DNA of 54,159 nucleotides from Paracoccaceae bacterium (lineage in GTDB: Bacteria; Pseudomonadota; Alphaproteobacteria; Rhodobacterales; Rhodobacteraceae). The translations under genes were made by a program, and so were the position numbers. The stretch spans positions 1 to 54,159 of the forward strand of contig JANQPC010000090.1 of NCBI GenBank assembly GCA_028285485.1, given 5' to 3'. Below are positions 25,220 to 31,783 of this stretch, piece after piece. The notes beneath the pieces were generated by a model that ran no database searches, was not told where the DNA came from, and saw nothing but the letters and a program-made list of their open reading frames with translations. How positions within the stretch are numbered: position 1 is the stretch's first letter; every line of letters starts with the position of its first letter.

Positions 25220-26294
25220 TCTCATCATAGACGCCAACGTTGTGTTCCTACTGGCGTTCGGCCTGTGGTGGCTGGTGCAGGCGGCGATGGCCCGCAGCCC
25301 GCTGGCCGCCGATTACACCACCCAGCTGCGCCTCTTGCGGGTGGTGCTTCTGGTGGTGCTGCTCAGCCCGCTCCTTTCGTTTTTCGCGGTGGCGGCGAGC
25401 CAGTTCCTCTGGCCGAAGACCCCGATCACGGTGGCCGATCTGGCGGTGGCCGCCTATCTGCGCGGCGAGATCGCAATCCCCGCGCTGGAGTTCGAGGCGC
25501 TTCTGAACACCCGCAGCCGGGTGATCGACATGGTTCTTTCGGGCGAGATGCCGTTGCTCACGGCGCTCTTCGCGGTTCTTGCGGCAGGCGTGATCGTTCA
25601 GGCCGGGCTCACAGTGCGCTCGGCCCGGCGCGTCTCACGCGTGATCGCGGGCAGCTATCTCTGGCGCCGCACACCGACGACGGACATTCGCCTGTCCGAT
25701 TCCGTATCGATCCCCTTTGCAACGCGCGGGGTGTTCCGGCGCCATGTGGTTCTGCCCACAAGCATCCTGACGAACCGCGAGGATCTGCGCGTGGTTCTGG
25801 CGCATGAGTTCCAGCACCTCCGCCAGGGCGATGTGGAATGGGAGCTGGCCTTTGAACTCCTGCGCCCGCTCTTGTTCTGGAACCCCGTCTACCGGCTTTG
25901 GAAGCGCGCCTTTGACAGGCTGCGGGAGCTTTCCTGCGATCAGGCGGTGATCGCCTCGCACCGGATCACGCCGCGGGCCTATGCCGAATGCCTGCTTTCG
26001 TTCTGCGAACGGCGCGTCACGGGCCGCTGGCCGCGGATCATGAACGTGGCCTTCGTGCGCAGCGGCTCACGCGCGGCGCGGCGGGCGCTGGAAACGCGGG
26101 TGCGCGCGCTGGAACATACCCGCGCCCTTGGCCAGGCGCGCCGTGCGGTGCCGGTTCTGGCGCTGGTGCTGGGGGTGGGCATCGTACTGGCCGCGGCCTC
26201 TGTGCGCCAGCCCGGGGATTGGAGCCAGGATCGGCTGATGCTTTCCACCATCGTGAACCTTGAGCGGCTGGACGCGATCAACCGCGGCTATTGA
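25194..26294 (+). CDS. M56-family (BlaR1/MecR1-like) membrane metallopeptidase without sensor domain
   Basis: A 366-residue protein. Four hydrophobic segments (FLLAFGLWWLVQAAM, VVLLVVLLSPLLSFFAVAA, LLTALFAVLAAGVIVQAG and, near the C-terminus, VPVLALVLGVGIVLAAAS) surround a cytoplasmic zinc-peptidase domain with HEFQH at residues 204-208 and a downstream ELSCDQAVI acidic ligand. BlaR1 itself is about 585-600 residues and ends in a beta-lactam-binding domain; here the chain stops shortly after the last membrane helix, so the input signal must differ. GGAGG precedes the ATG at 25194, inside the end of the BlaI gene, which indicates coupled translation. Confidence 0.82.
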   Translation: MTAMKPVLDLIIDANVVFLLAFGLWWLVQAAMARSPLAADYTTQLRLLRVVLLVVLLSPLLSFFAVAASQFLWPKTPITVADLAVAAYLRGEIAIPALEFEALLNTRSRVIDMVLSGEMPLLTALFAVLAAGVIVQAGLTVRSARRVSRVIAGSYLWRRTPTTDIRLSDSVSIPFATRGVFRRHVVLPTSILTNREDLRVVLAHEFQHLRQGDVEWELAFELLRPLLFWNPVYRLWKRAFDRLRELSCDQAVIASHRITPRAYAECLLSFCERRVTGRWPRIMNVAFVRSGSRAARRALETRVRALEHTRALGQARRAVPVLALVLGVGIVLAAASVRQPGDWSQDRLMLSTIVNLERLDAINRGY

Positions 26295-26380
26295 CGCCCG
26301 CACCAAAGGCAGGGCAACGTCGCACACCGCTTGCGGGCCGCTGCGCGCGGGCTAGCTTTGGCGGAGACGAGAGAGATCCG

Positions 26381-26434
26381 ATGAACAGAACGCTTCTTAT
26401 CGTGGTGGTACCGCTCAGGCGCATGGTCCGATAA
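26381..26434 (+). CDS. Attenuator leader peptide (17 residues, Leu-Leu-Ile-Val-Val-Val)
   Basis: The frame reads MNRTLLIVVVPLRRMVR and stops with TAA, behind a GAGAGAG ribosome binding site. The run Leu-Leu-Ile-Val-Val-Val (codons CTT CTT ATC GTG GTG GTA) is the kind of control region used by branched-chain amino acid attenuators. Codons 13-16 (26418-26426, GGCGCATGG) form the 5' arm of the antiterminator described next, so ribosome position would decide the RNA fold. Such short peptides are usually not annotated. Confidence 0.8.
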   Translation: MNRTLLIVVVPLRRMVR

Positions 26435-26490
26435 CGGAGCCCATATCCGTTTCCATGCGCCCCCGCTCACCGCCGGGGGCGTTTTTTTTT
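26418..26490 (+). promoter_or_regulatory. Transcription attenuator: competing antiterminator and intrinsic terminator
   Basis: Antiterminator: GGCGCATGG (26418-26426) pairs perfectly with CCATGCGCC (26453-26461), reinforced inside by AACGGA/TCCGTT (26433-26438 and 26446-26451). Terminator: CGCCCCCG (26458-26465) pairs with CGGGGGCG (26474-26481), followed by nine T residues (26482-26490). The two folds share 26458-26461 and cannot coexist. A ribosome waiting on the Leu/Ile/Val codons leaves the 26418 arm free (readthrough); one that reaches the stop codon covers it (termination). The MFS gene starts 20 bases later. Confidence 0.85.
26458..26490 (+). terminator. Intrinsic terminator of the attenuator
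   Basis: Perfect 8-bp GC stem, 8-nt loop (CTCACCGC) and nine consecutive T residues. It is the strongest intrinsic terminator visible in the window and sits between the leader peptide and the MFS transporter gene. Confidence 0.9.
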
Positions 26491-26510
26491 CGAACACATT
26501 GCCAGAGATC

Positions 26511-27710
26511 ATGCCGAGCCCGCTCACGCCCCCACGCCTGACCACGCTGATCCTGCTGACGGCGATTTCCACGCTGTCATTGCAGATGTTCCTGCCCTCG
26601 CTCGCCAATATCGCGCGCGCGTTTGAGGTCAGCTACGCGCAGGCCAGTCTGGCCATCGGGGGCTACCTGGCAATTGCGGCGGTGCTGCAACTGATCATCG
26701 GCCCGCTCTCGGATAGGCTCGGGCGTCGCCCGGTGATGCTGGGCGCGCTTCTAACCTTTACGCTTGCCTCGATCGGCTGCGCGCTGGCGCCGAACATCTG
26801 GGTGTTTCTGGGCTTCCGGATGCTTCAGGGCGGTATCGTTTCGGGCTACGTCCTTTCGCTCGCCATCGTCCGCGATACGCGGGGGGAGCAGGCGGCGGCA
26901 GGGCTGATCGGCTACATCAGCATGGTGATGGCGATTGCGCCGCTTCTGGGGCCGATGCTGGGCGGGGTGCTCGATGCCGCGTTTGGCTGGCGCGCCAATT
27001 TTCTGTTCTATGCGGCGGCAGGCTTCGGCCTGCTTGCCTTGTGCTGGGTCGATCTTGGCGAAACGAAACCGCCGCAGGCCCGGGTGCCCGATCAGCGCCG
27101 GGCGCTTGCGCGCCTTCTCAGCGCGCCGCGCTTCTGGGCCTTCGCGCTGTGCGAGGCGTTCTCACGGGGCGCATTTTACATCTTTATCACGGGGGCGCCG
27201 CTGGTGGCGCAGGTGCAGTTCGGCGTCTCCACCGCCGCGCTTGGCGTCTATATCGGCGTGATCACCGCCGGGTTCATCCTGGGCACCTTTCTCTCGGGCC
27301 GCCTGGCCCCGCGCACCCAGCCGCTCACGATAATGATCGCGGGCCGGGTCGTGGCCTGCGCCGGCCCCGCTGTGGCGATTGCACTGGCGCTTCTCGGCCA
27401 TGTCTCGCCCGCGCTCTTTTTCGGCGCAACCATCGCAGTGGGGATCGGCAACGGGCTCACCACCCCCAGCAGCAGCGCGGCGGCCATGTCGGTCCGCCCC
27501 GAAAGCGCGGGCAGCGCGGCGGGGCTGACCGGTGCGCTCACGGTGGCAGGTGGCGCCGTTCTGACAACGCTGACGGGCGCGCTTCTGCCCGCCGAGGCCC
27601 CGGCCCTCGCGCTGCTCGCGCTGATGCTCGCCTCTTCCGCCCTGGCCTTTGCGGCGGTGCTGGCGGCGATGGGAATGCAAGGAGATCCCGGTGCCCGGCG
27701 CGCGGGCTAG
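26511..27710 (+). CDS. Bcr/CflA-subfamily MFS transporter
   Basis: A 399-residue major-facilitator protein with 12 predicted membrane segments. The Bcr/CflA drug-exporter group is suggested by STLSLQMFLPSLANIARAFE near the start, the motif A form GPLSDRLGRRPVMLGALLTF in loop 2-3, FRMLQGG and the motif C-like IAPLLGPMLGGVLDAAFGWR in TM5. Substrate unknown; relatives export bicyclomycin, sulfonamides or cysteine-pathway metabolites. I use the ATG at 26511; a TTG four codons earlier is possible. The gene lies directly behind the Leu/Ile/Val leader attenuator, so expression should depend on translation of that peptide. Confidence 0.85.
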   Translation: MPSPLTPPRLTTLILLTAISTLSLQMFLPSLANIARAFEVSYAQASLAIGGYLAIAAVLQLIIGPLSDRLGRRPVMLGALLTFTLASIGCALAPNIWVFLGFRMLQGGIVSGYVLSLAIVRDTRGEQAAAGLIGYISMVMAIAPLLGPMLGGVLDAAFGWRANFLFYAAAGFGLLALCWVDLGETKPPQARVPDQRRALARLLSAPRFWAFALCEAFSRGAFYIFITGAPLVAQVQFGVSTAALGVYIGVITAGFILGTFLSGRLAPRTQPLTIMIAGRVVACAGPAVAIALALLGHVSPALFFGATIAVGIGNGLTTPSSSAAAMSVRPESAGSAAGLTGALTVAGGAVLTTLTGALLPAEAPALALLALMLASSALAFAAVLAAMGMQGDPGARRAG

Positions 27711-27955
27711 CCGCCCGACGGCCCCGCGCCGCGACTCCCCTTTTCGGCCATGCGCGCGGGTGCAGCGACCGGGCGCCTAAATTTTAGCCGGTGGCCACGA
27801 GGGGCCGCGCCGTTCTGAGCTTGGCGGGCTTGTGGGCACCCCTGCCCCGGTTCGTGAAGCGAATCCAAGCGCCTGACCCGCGGGTGCGGCACAGCGGAGG
27901 GCTCGGCCGCCGCCGGGCCCTGGGCCGCGATTGGAGCGTAGCCGCCAACATAAGG

Positions 27956-27999
27956 TGTCAACCTAACTTTACTGTTGACCCTGTAATCCTGAGTTGACA
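27956..27999 (+). promoter_or_regulatory. Pair of PpsR/CrtJ-like sites upstream of pucB
   Basis: TGTAATCCTGAGTTGACA (27982-27999) is an exact TGT-N12-ACA match. TGTCAACCTAACTTTACT (27956-27973) matches except for the last base and keeps the TGTC start. They are separated by 8 bp, the spacing at which PpsR/CrtJ dimers bind cooperatively. A TTGACA at 27994-27999 overlaps the proximal site and may be a -35 box. The rest of the 401-base gap 27711-28111 shows no gene. Confidence 0.75.
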
Positions 28000-28111
28000 C
28001 ATTTTATGTGGCGGCGTCGCTTCCCGGCGTTGTCGCGGGCGCGGGTGTGTGGCCGTCTTACTCCGTTCGGTCGCGCCTTGCTCCTGAATTCAACTAAGGA
28101 GGAGATCGGAC

Positions 28112-28267
28112 ATGTCCGACGATCCAGATAAGGTTTGGCCTACCGGTCTAAGCCTGAAAGAGGCTGAGGAAGTGCATAGCTACCTCATCGATGGCACGCG
28201 CGTGTTCGGTGCCATCGCGCTTCTTGCCCACATCCTTGTGGCGTTCTCGACGCCTTGGCTCGGCTAA
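28112..28267 (+). CDS. pucB: Light-harvesting complex 2 (B800-850 type) beta polypeptide
   Basis: A 51-residue antenna polypeptide, from a strong AAGGAGG ribosome binding site. The cytoplasmic segment DDPDKVWPTGLSLKEAEEVH carries the conserved His at residue 22, and the membrane helix (GAIALLAHILVAFSTPWLG) carries His40, the B850-type bacteriochlorophyll ligand, before the typical TPWLG end. It pairs with PucA to build the peripheral antenna ring in the intracytoplasmic membrane. pucA follows after 13 bases. Confidence 0.95.
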   Translation: MSDDPDKVWPTGLSLKEAEEVHSYLIDGTRVFGAIALLAHILVAFSTPWLG

Positions 28268-28280
28268 GGAAGGTGACGTC

Positions 28281-28628
28281 ATGAACAATGCAAAGATGTG
28301 GCTTGTCGTTCCACCAGCAGTAGGGGTTCCCGTGTTTCTTGGCGCGGTCGCCGTGGGCTCGTTCGCAGTTCACGTGGCAGTGCTGAGCAATACGTCCTGG
28401 GTATCGGACTTCTTGTCCGGCCAGCCGCTGGGAACGGGCGATGAAATGGCTGCGGCGGCGGTTGCGCCGAACGCAGAGGCTGCTCAGGCGAGCTATGCGC
28501 TCGACCTCGATGCAGGCGGGCGGGAGCTGACTGTGATCCTGCCTGACGGGACGATGGCGCGTGCCGTGCTTCAGACCGATGAGGTTATGGCGCAGGCTTC
28601 GGCCCCACCTTTGATCGCAAGCGACTAG
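28281..28628 (+). CDS. pucA: Light-harvesting complex 2 alpha polypeptide with long C-terminal tail
   Basis: A 115-residue alpha polypeptide, about twice the usual 53-60. The first 47 residues align without gaps to known LH2 alpha chains: KMWLVVPPAVGVPVFL, His31 as bacteriochlorophyll ligand in SFAVHVAVL, Trp40. At 44-45 it has Phe-Leu (SWVSDFLSG) where B850-type proteins have Tyr-Tyr or Tyr-Trp, the same pair found in B800-820 (LH3) complexes. Residues 48-115 are an Ala-rich, acidic, periplasmic extension containing a small domain-like stretch (GRELTVILPDGTMARAVLQ). Tails of this kind are known in a few marine relatives; function unknown. AAGGTGA-type ribosome binding site. Confidence 0.93.
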   Translation: MNNAKMWLVVPPAVGVPVFLGAVAVGSFAVHVAVLSNTSWVSDFLSGQPLGTGDEMAAAAVAPNAEAAQASYALDLDAGGRELTVILPDGTMARAVLQTDEVMAQASAPPLIASD

Positions 28629-28681
28629 CGATCCTGGCCCGGGGCGGCCTTCGCCCATGGGCACCACCTCCGGATTCCTGA

Positions 28682-28705
28682 GACCGCCTTGGCAACAGGG
28701 CGGTC
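28682..28705 (+). repeat. Intercistronic hairpin between pucA and pucC
   Basis: GACCGCC (28682-28688) and GGCGGTC (28699-28705) form a perfect 7-bp stem with a 10-nt loop, 54 bases after the pucA stop. In related puc operons a hairpin here protects the abundant pucBA mRNA from 3' decay and lowers readthrough to pucC. Confidence 0.6.
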
Positions 28706-28731
28706 AAGGGGCCGGCGGACGTGAGAGACCG

Positions 28732-30162
28732 ATGTTTGATTATCGCGCATTCGCCATACGCAGACTGACCTCGCTTGCGCCGCGCTACCTGCCCTTCGCA
28801 GATGTCGCGACGAAAGACGTACCCCTGCTGCGGCTTCTGCGCCTGTCGCTCTTCCAGGTCACCGTGGGCATGGCTCTGGTGCTGCTTGTCGGCACACTGA
28901 ACCGCGTGATGATCGTGGAGCTTGCGGTACCGGCCACGCTTGTGGCGGGCATGCTGGCCCTGCCGCTGCTTTTCGCACCGTTCCGCACCCTGATCGGCTT
29001 CAAATCCGATACCTACCGTTCGGCCCTGGGCCTGCGCCGCGTGCCCTATATCTGGAAGGGCACAATGTATCAGTTCGGCGGCTTCGCGATCATGCCTTTC
29101 GCGCTGCTGGTGCTATCGGGCTATGGCGAGGCGGTGGATGCGCCGCGCTGGGTGGGGCTGTCATCGGCGGCACTTTCATTCCTGCTGGTGGGCGCCGGCG
29201 TGCATATGGTGCAGACCGTGGGGTTGGCACTGGCGACCGACCTTGTGAAGCAGGAAGACCAGCCGAAGGTGGTGGGGCTGATGTATGTCATGCTTCTCTT
29301 CGGCATGGTGATCAGCGCGCTCATCTACGGCGCGCTTCTGGCCAACTACACGCCGGGGCGGCTGATCCAGGTGATCCAGGGCACCGCGGTCGTGACAGTG
29401 GCGCTGAACCTTCTGGCGCTGTGGAAGCAGGAAGGCCGCAACCGCGAACGCGCGCGCCAGATGGAGGTTGCCCCGGTGATCCGGTTCCGCGATGCCTGGG
29501 GCGCCCTGATCGCACGCCCGGGCACGATGCGCCTGCTCTGCGTAATCGGGCTCGGCACCTTCGGCTTTGGCATGGCGGATGTGCTTTTGGAGCCCTACGG
29601 GGGCCAGGCGCTTGGCTTCTCGGTGGCCGAAACCACGCGGCTGACCGCCGTTCTGGCAGGCGGCACGCTGCTGGGCTTCGCCTATGCCTCCAACGCGCTT
29701 TCGGCGGGCGGATCGCCCGCGCGGCTGGCGGGGCTTGGCGCGCTGATTGGCATTCCGGGTTTTCTGGCGATCATCTTGTCCGCCATTGCCGGGGGCCCCA
29801 CGCTCTTCGTGCTGGGCACGCTTGCCACCGGGCTGGGCGCGGGCCTCTTTGGCCATGCCACGCTCACGGCCACAATCCGCGGCGCGCCTGCCGAACAGAT
29901 CGGCCTTTCGCTTGGGGCCTGGGGCGCGGTGCAGGCCACCTGCGCAGGCATCGGGGTGGCGCTTGGCGGGCTGGTGCGGGATATCCTTGTTGCCCTGCCG
30001 GCCTTTTCCGGCCTCGCCGTACACACGCCCTATAACGCTGTTTTTGCGATTGAAATCCTGTTCCTCGCTCTGGCCATCCTGGTGGCCATCCCGCTTTTCG
30101 CCCGCAGAGGGCAGACATTGGGCGCCGCCGCCCCACATAGAGACCCAGCGGAGGTATCATGA
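28732..30162 (+). CDS. pucC: LH2 assembly protein PucC (BCD/PucC family of MFS-like proteins)
   Basis: A 476-residue membrane protein with 12 predicted helices. Family landmarks are PLLRLLRLSLFQVTVGMALV, the VGTLNRVMIVELAVPA segment, APFRTLIGFKSDTYRSALGL and RRVPYIWKGTMYQFGGFAIM near the N-terminus, and FGFGMADVLLEPYGGQALG in the C-terminal half. These identify the PucC/LhaA/BCH2 family needed for antenna assembly or bacteriochlorophyll delivery to LH complexes. The ATG at 28732 gives a start (MFDYRAFAIRRLTSLAPRYL) at normal family length. The last codons overlap the next gene by 4 bases (ATGA), so the repeat protein is made from the same message. Confidence 0.93.
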   Translation: MFDYRAFAIRRLTSLAPRYLPFADVATKDVPLLRLLRLSLFQVTVGMALVLLVGTLNRVMIVELAVPATLVAGMLALPLLFAPFRTLIGFKSDTYRSALGLRRVPYIWKGTMYQFGGFAIMPFALLVLSGYGEAVDAPRWVGLSSAALSFLLVGAGVHMVQTVGLALATDLVKQEDQPKVVGLMYVMLLFGMVISALIYGALLANYTPGRLIQVIQGTAVVTVALNLLALWKQEGRNRERARQMEVAPVIRFRDAWGALIARPGTMRLLCVIGLGTFGFGMADVLLEPYGGQALGFSVAETTRLTAVLAGGTLLGFAYASNALSAGGSPARLAGLGALIGIPGFLAIILSAIAGGPTLFVLGTLATGLGAGLFGHATLTATIRGAPAEQIGLSLGAWGAVQATCAGIGVALGGLVRDILVALPAFSGLAVHTPYNAVFAIEILFLALAILVAIPLFARRGQTLGAAAPHRDPAEVS

Positions 30163-31211
30163 CCAATATCATCACCCGGTATTTCGAGAGCACGCAGGCC
30201 GCCCGCGCCGCCAAGCACGAACTGATCAACCGGCGCGGGCTTTCTGCCCGGATCATCGATCTTTACGAAAGCGCAGACGGGCTTGCGGGCACGCTGACGG
30301 ATGCCAAGGTTACCGGCGAAACGGCGCGGGCCTATGAGGAGCGCCTCGCGCAATCCGGCGGCGCCGTGGTGCTGGTGCGGGCCACCTACAAGCCCCTCGG
30401 CGTGGCGCAGACAACGCGCGATGTGTTGCGCGAGATGGGCGCGGCGGATCTCGGGCCGCTGACCGAAGAGGTCTATATCAAGGATGAGCGGGGATCGGAT
30501 CTGAACATTCTGCCCGATCATCCGCATTTCCTGACCCGGCGGGCCGATCCCCATAGCACGACCTTCCATATGGCCAACTGGCCCTGGCCGCTGATCATCC
30601 GGCGCAAGCCCTTCGACGGAACTGTCTTTCCGCGCCACGCGCGGATGGCCAACTTCCCGATGCCGCTGCTGGACGATCGCAAGCCCTATACGGAATCGAT
30701 CTTCCCGCGCCACGCCCGGATGGCGAATTTCCCGATCCCGCTGCTGAGCGACCGGAAGCCCTATACGGAATCGATCTTCCCCCGCCACGCCCGGATGGCG
30801 AACTTTCCCCTTCCCCTGATCAGCCGCCGGAAGCCCTATACGGGCTCGATCATCGCGCGCCATGCGCGGATGGCGAACTGGCCGTTCCCGCATCTGATCA
30901 ATGGCAAGACGGGGACGAATTCGCTCATGCCGGGCGGGCCCCGGATGGCCAATTTCCCGATCCGGCTTTTGAGCGGCCGCAAGCCCTATACCGGATCGAT
31001 CTTCAGCCGCCACGCGCGGATGGCCAACTTCCCGATCCCGCTTTTGAGCAACCGCAAACCCTATACGGGTTCGGCAATCCCGCGGCATGGGCGGATGGCG
31101 GATATGTTCCTGCCGCTCGTGATCCGGCGGGAGGAGCCAGCGGCGGCGGGCGAGCGCGCCGGGTTCTCCTTCTCGAAAATGATGGGGTGGCCCACGTTGC
31201 TCCGCCGCTAG
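30159..31211 (+). CDS. Tandem 25-residue repeat protein co-translated with PucC (uncharacterised)
   Basis: A 350-residue protein that starts in the pucC stop (ATGA). Residues 1-95 look like a small alpha/beta domain (ITRYFESTQAARAAKHEL, AYEERLAQSGGAVVLVRATY and TTRDVLREMGA), similar in outline to GSP17M/YflT stress-protein domains. From about residue 134 there are eight 25-residue units with exact spacing: Met-Ala-Asn begins at 138, 163, 188, 213, 238, 263 and 288, and Met-Ala-Asp at 313. Consensus: RHARMANFP, then x-P-L-L/I-x-x, RKPYTGSIF, P. There is no signal peptide or membrane helix; the repeats are basic and rich in His, Arg, Met and Phe/Trp-Pro. pucDE, which stabilise LH2 in Rhodobacter capsulatus, occupy this position there, so an LH2-related role is plausible but unproven. 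Confidence 0.85.
   Translation: MTNIITRYFESTQAARAAKHELINRRGLSARIIDLYESADGLAGTLTDAKVTGETARAYEERLAQSGGAVVLVRATYKPLGVAQTTRDVLREMGAADLGPLTEEVYIKDERGSDLNILPDHPHFLTRRADPHSTTFHMANWPWPLIIRRKPFDGTVFPRHARMANFPMPLLDDRKPYTESIFPRHARMANFPIPLLSDRKPYTESIFPRHARMANFPLPLISRRKPYTGSIIARHARMANWPFPHLINGKTGTNSLMPGGPRMANFPIRLLSGRKPYTGSIFSRHARMANFPIPLLSNRKPYTGSAIPRHGRMADMFLPLVIRREEPAAAGERAGFSFSKMMGWPTLLRR
30558..31133 (+). repeat. Tandem 75-bp coding repeats (8 units)
   Basis: The repeats of the PucC-linked protein are visible in DNA as an array with an exact 75-bp period. The blocks 30681-30727 and 30756-30802 are identical at 46 of 47 positions, which indicates recent unit duplication, while the outer units (around 30570 and 31095) are more diverged. 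The period is a multiple of three and all units stay in frame. Confidence 0.9.
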
Positions 31212-31259
31212 GCGGGCCACCGTAAGCGACCCGGGAGGCGGCGCGCCGTGCGCCCGGCC

Positions 31260-31709
31260 TCACGCGGTTTCGCCGCGGCCCCGCGTTGAAAGCCAGACCC
31301 AGAAGCTGAGCGCGATGGCGCTGGCAGAGACGATCGTCATCACCGTGCCGGGGAAGAAATTCACGTAGCCCGGCAGATCGACGAACATCAGATATCCGAG
31401 ATCGGCCAGCCCGCCGATCAGACCCGTGACCCAGATCGCGGTGACATTGCCGCGCCAGATAAAGAGCGCCCCGATGATGGTGGCGATGCCGAACCAGCCT
31501 AGGTTCCAGCCATGCTGTTTGAGGATCCCGCCCACCGCCGCGGCGTATTCGCCCTGAAGCGCGGCGGGATCGACCGCATCGGCAATCGCCTGAAAGCCGC
31601 CGGAGGCATCGCTTGTCAGAACGATCACGCCCGCGAGAACGTGAACAAGGCCCCAGATCACCCAGAGCCCTGCGGCAATTTTCAGAAGCGTCATATTGGC
31701 CGGTGTCAT
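31260..31709 (-). CDS. Small integral membrane protein, unknown function
   Basis: A 149-residue protein with four hydrophobic segments: LLKIAAGLWVIWGLVHVLAG, LGWFGIATIIGALFIW, AIWVTGLIGGLADLGYLMFV and GTVMTIVSASAIALSFWVWL. The topology suggests a four-helix inner-membrane protein with a short loop between helices 1 and 2 (DASGGFQAIADAVDPAALQG). I do not recognise a functional motif. It is divergent from the MarR gene (119 bases between starts), with short repeated sequences between them, so it is probably the MarR target. Confidence 0.75.
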   Translation of the reverse strand: MTPANMTLLKIAAGLWVIWGLVHVLAGVIVLTSDASGGFQAIADAVDPAALQGEYAAAVGGILKQHGWNLGWFGIATIIGALFIWRGNVTAIWVTGLIGGLADLGYLMFVDLPGYVNFFPGTVMTIVSASAIALSFWVWLSTRGRGETA

Positions 31710-31783
31710 GCACTGATCTCCCGATGAAAGGGCTGCGGCAAGGCGGGCACGGGCCGCGCCGGTTGCGAATTATGTGGACTTTA

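Noticed and set aside
24812-26294. A beta-lactam resistance module
   Set aside because: The repressor and M56 genes are present, but the peptidase lacks the sensor domain and no beta-lactamase or penicillin-binding protein gene is in the window.
28647-28658. GCCCATGGGCAC before pucC, resembling the palindrome at 46340
   Set aside because: Only 12 bases are shared and the outer palindrome pair is lost. With high GC and an NcoI-like core, a chance match is likely, and the contexts are unrelated.
30558-31133. Regularly spaced repeats resembling a CRISPR or VNTR array
   Set aside because: The 75-bp units are contiguous without spacers, stay in one reading frame and encode a degenerate protein repeat; there are no cas genes.
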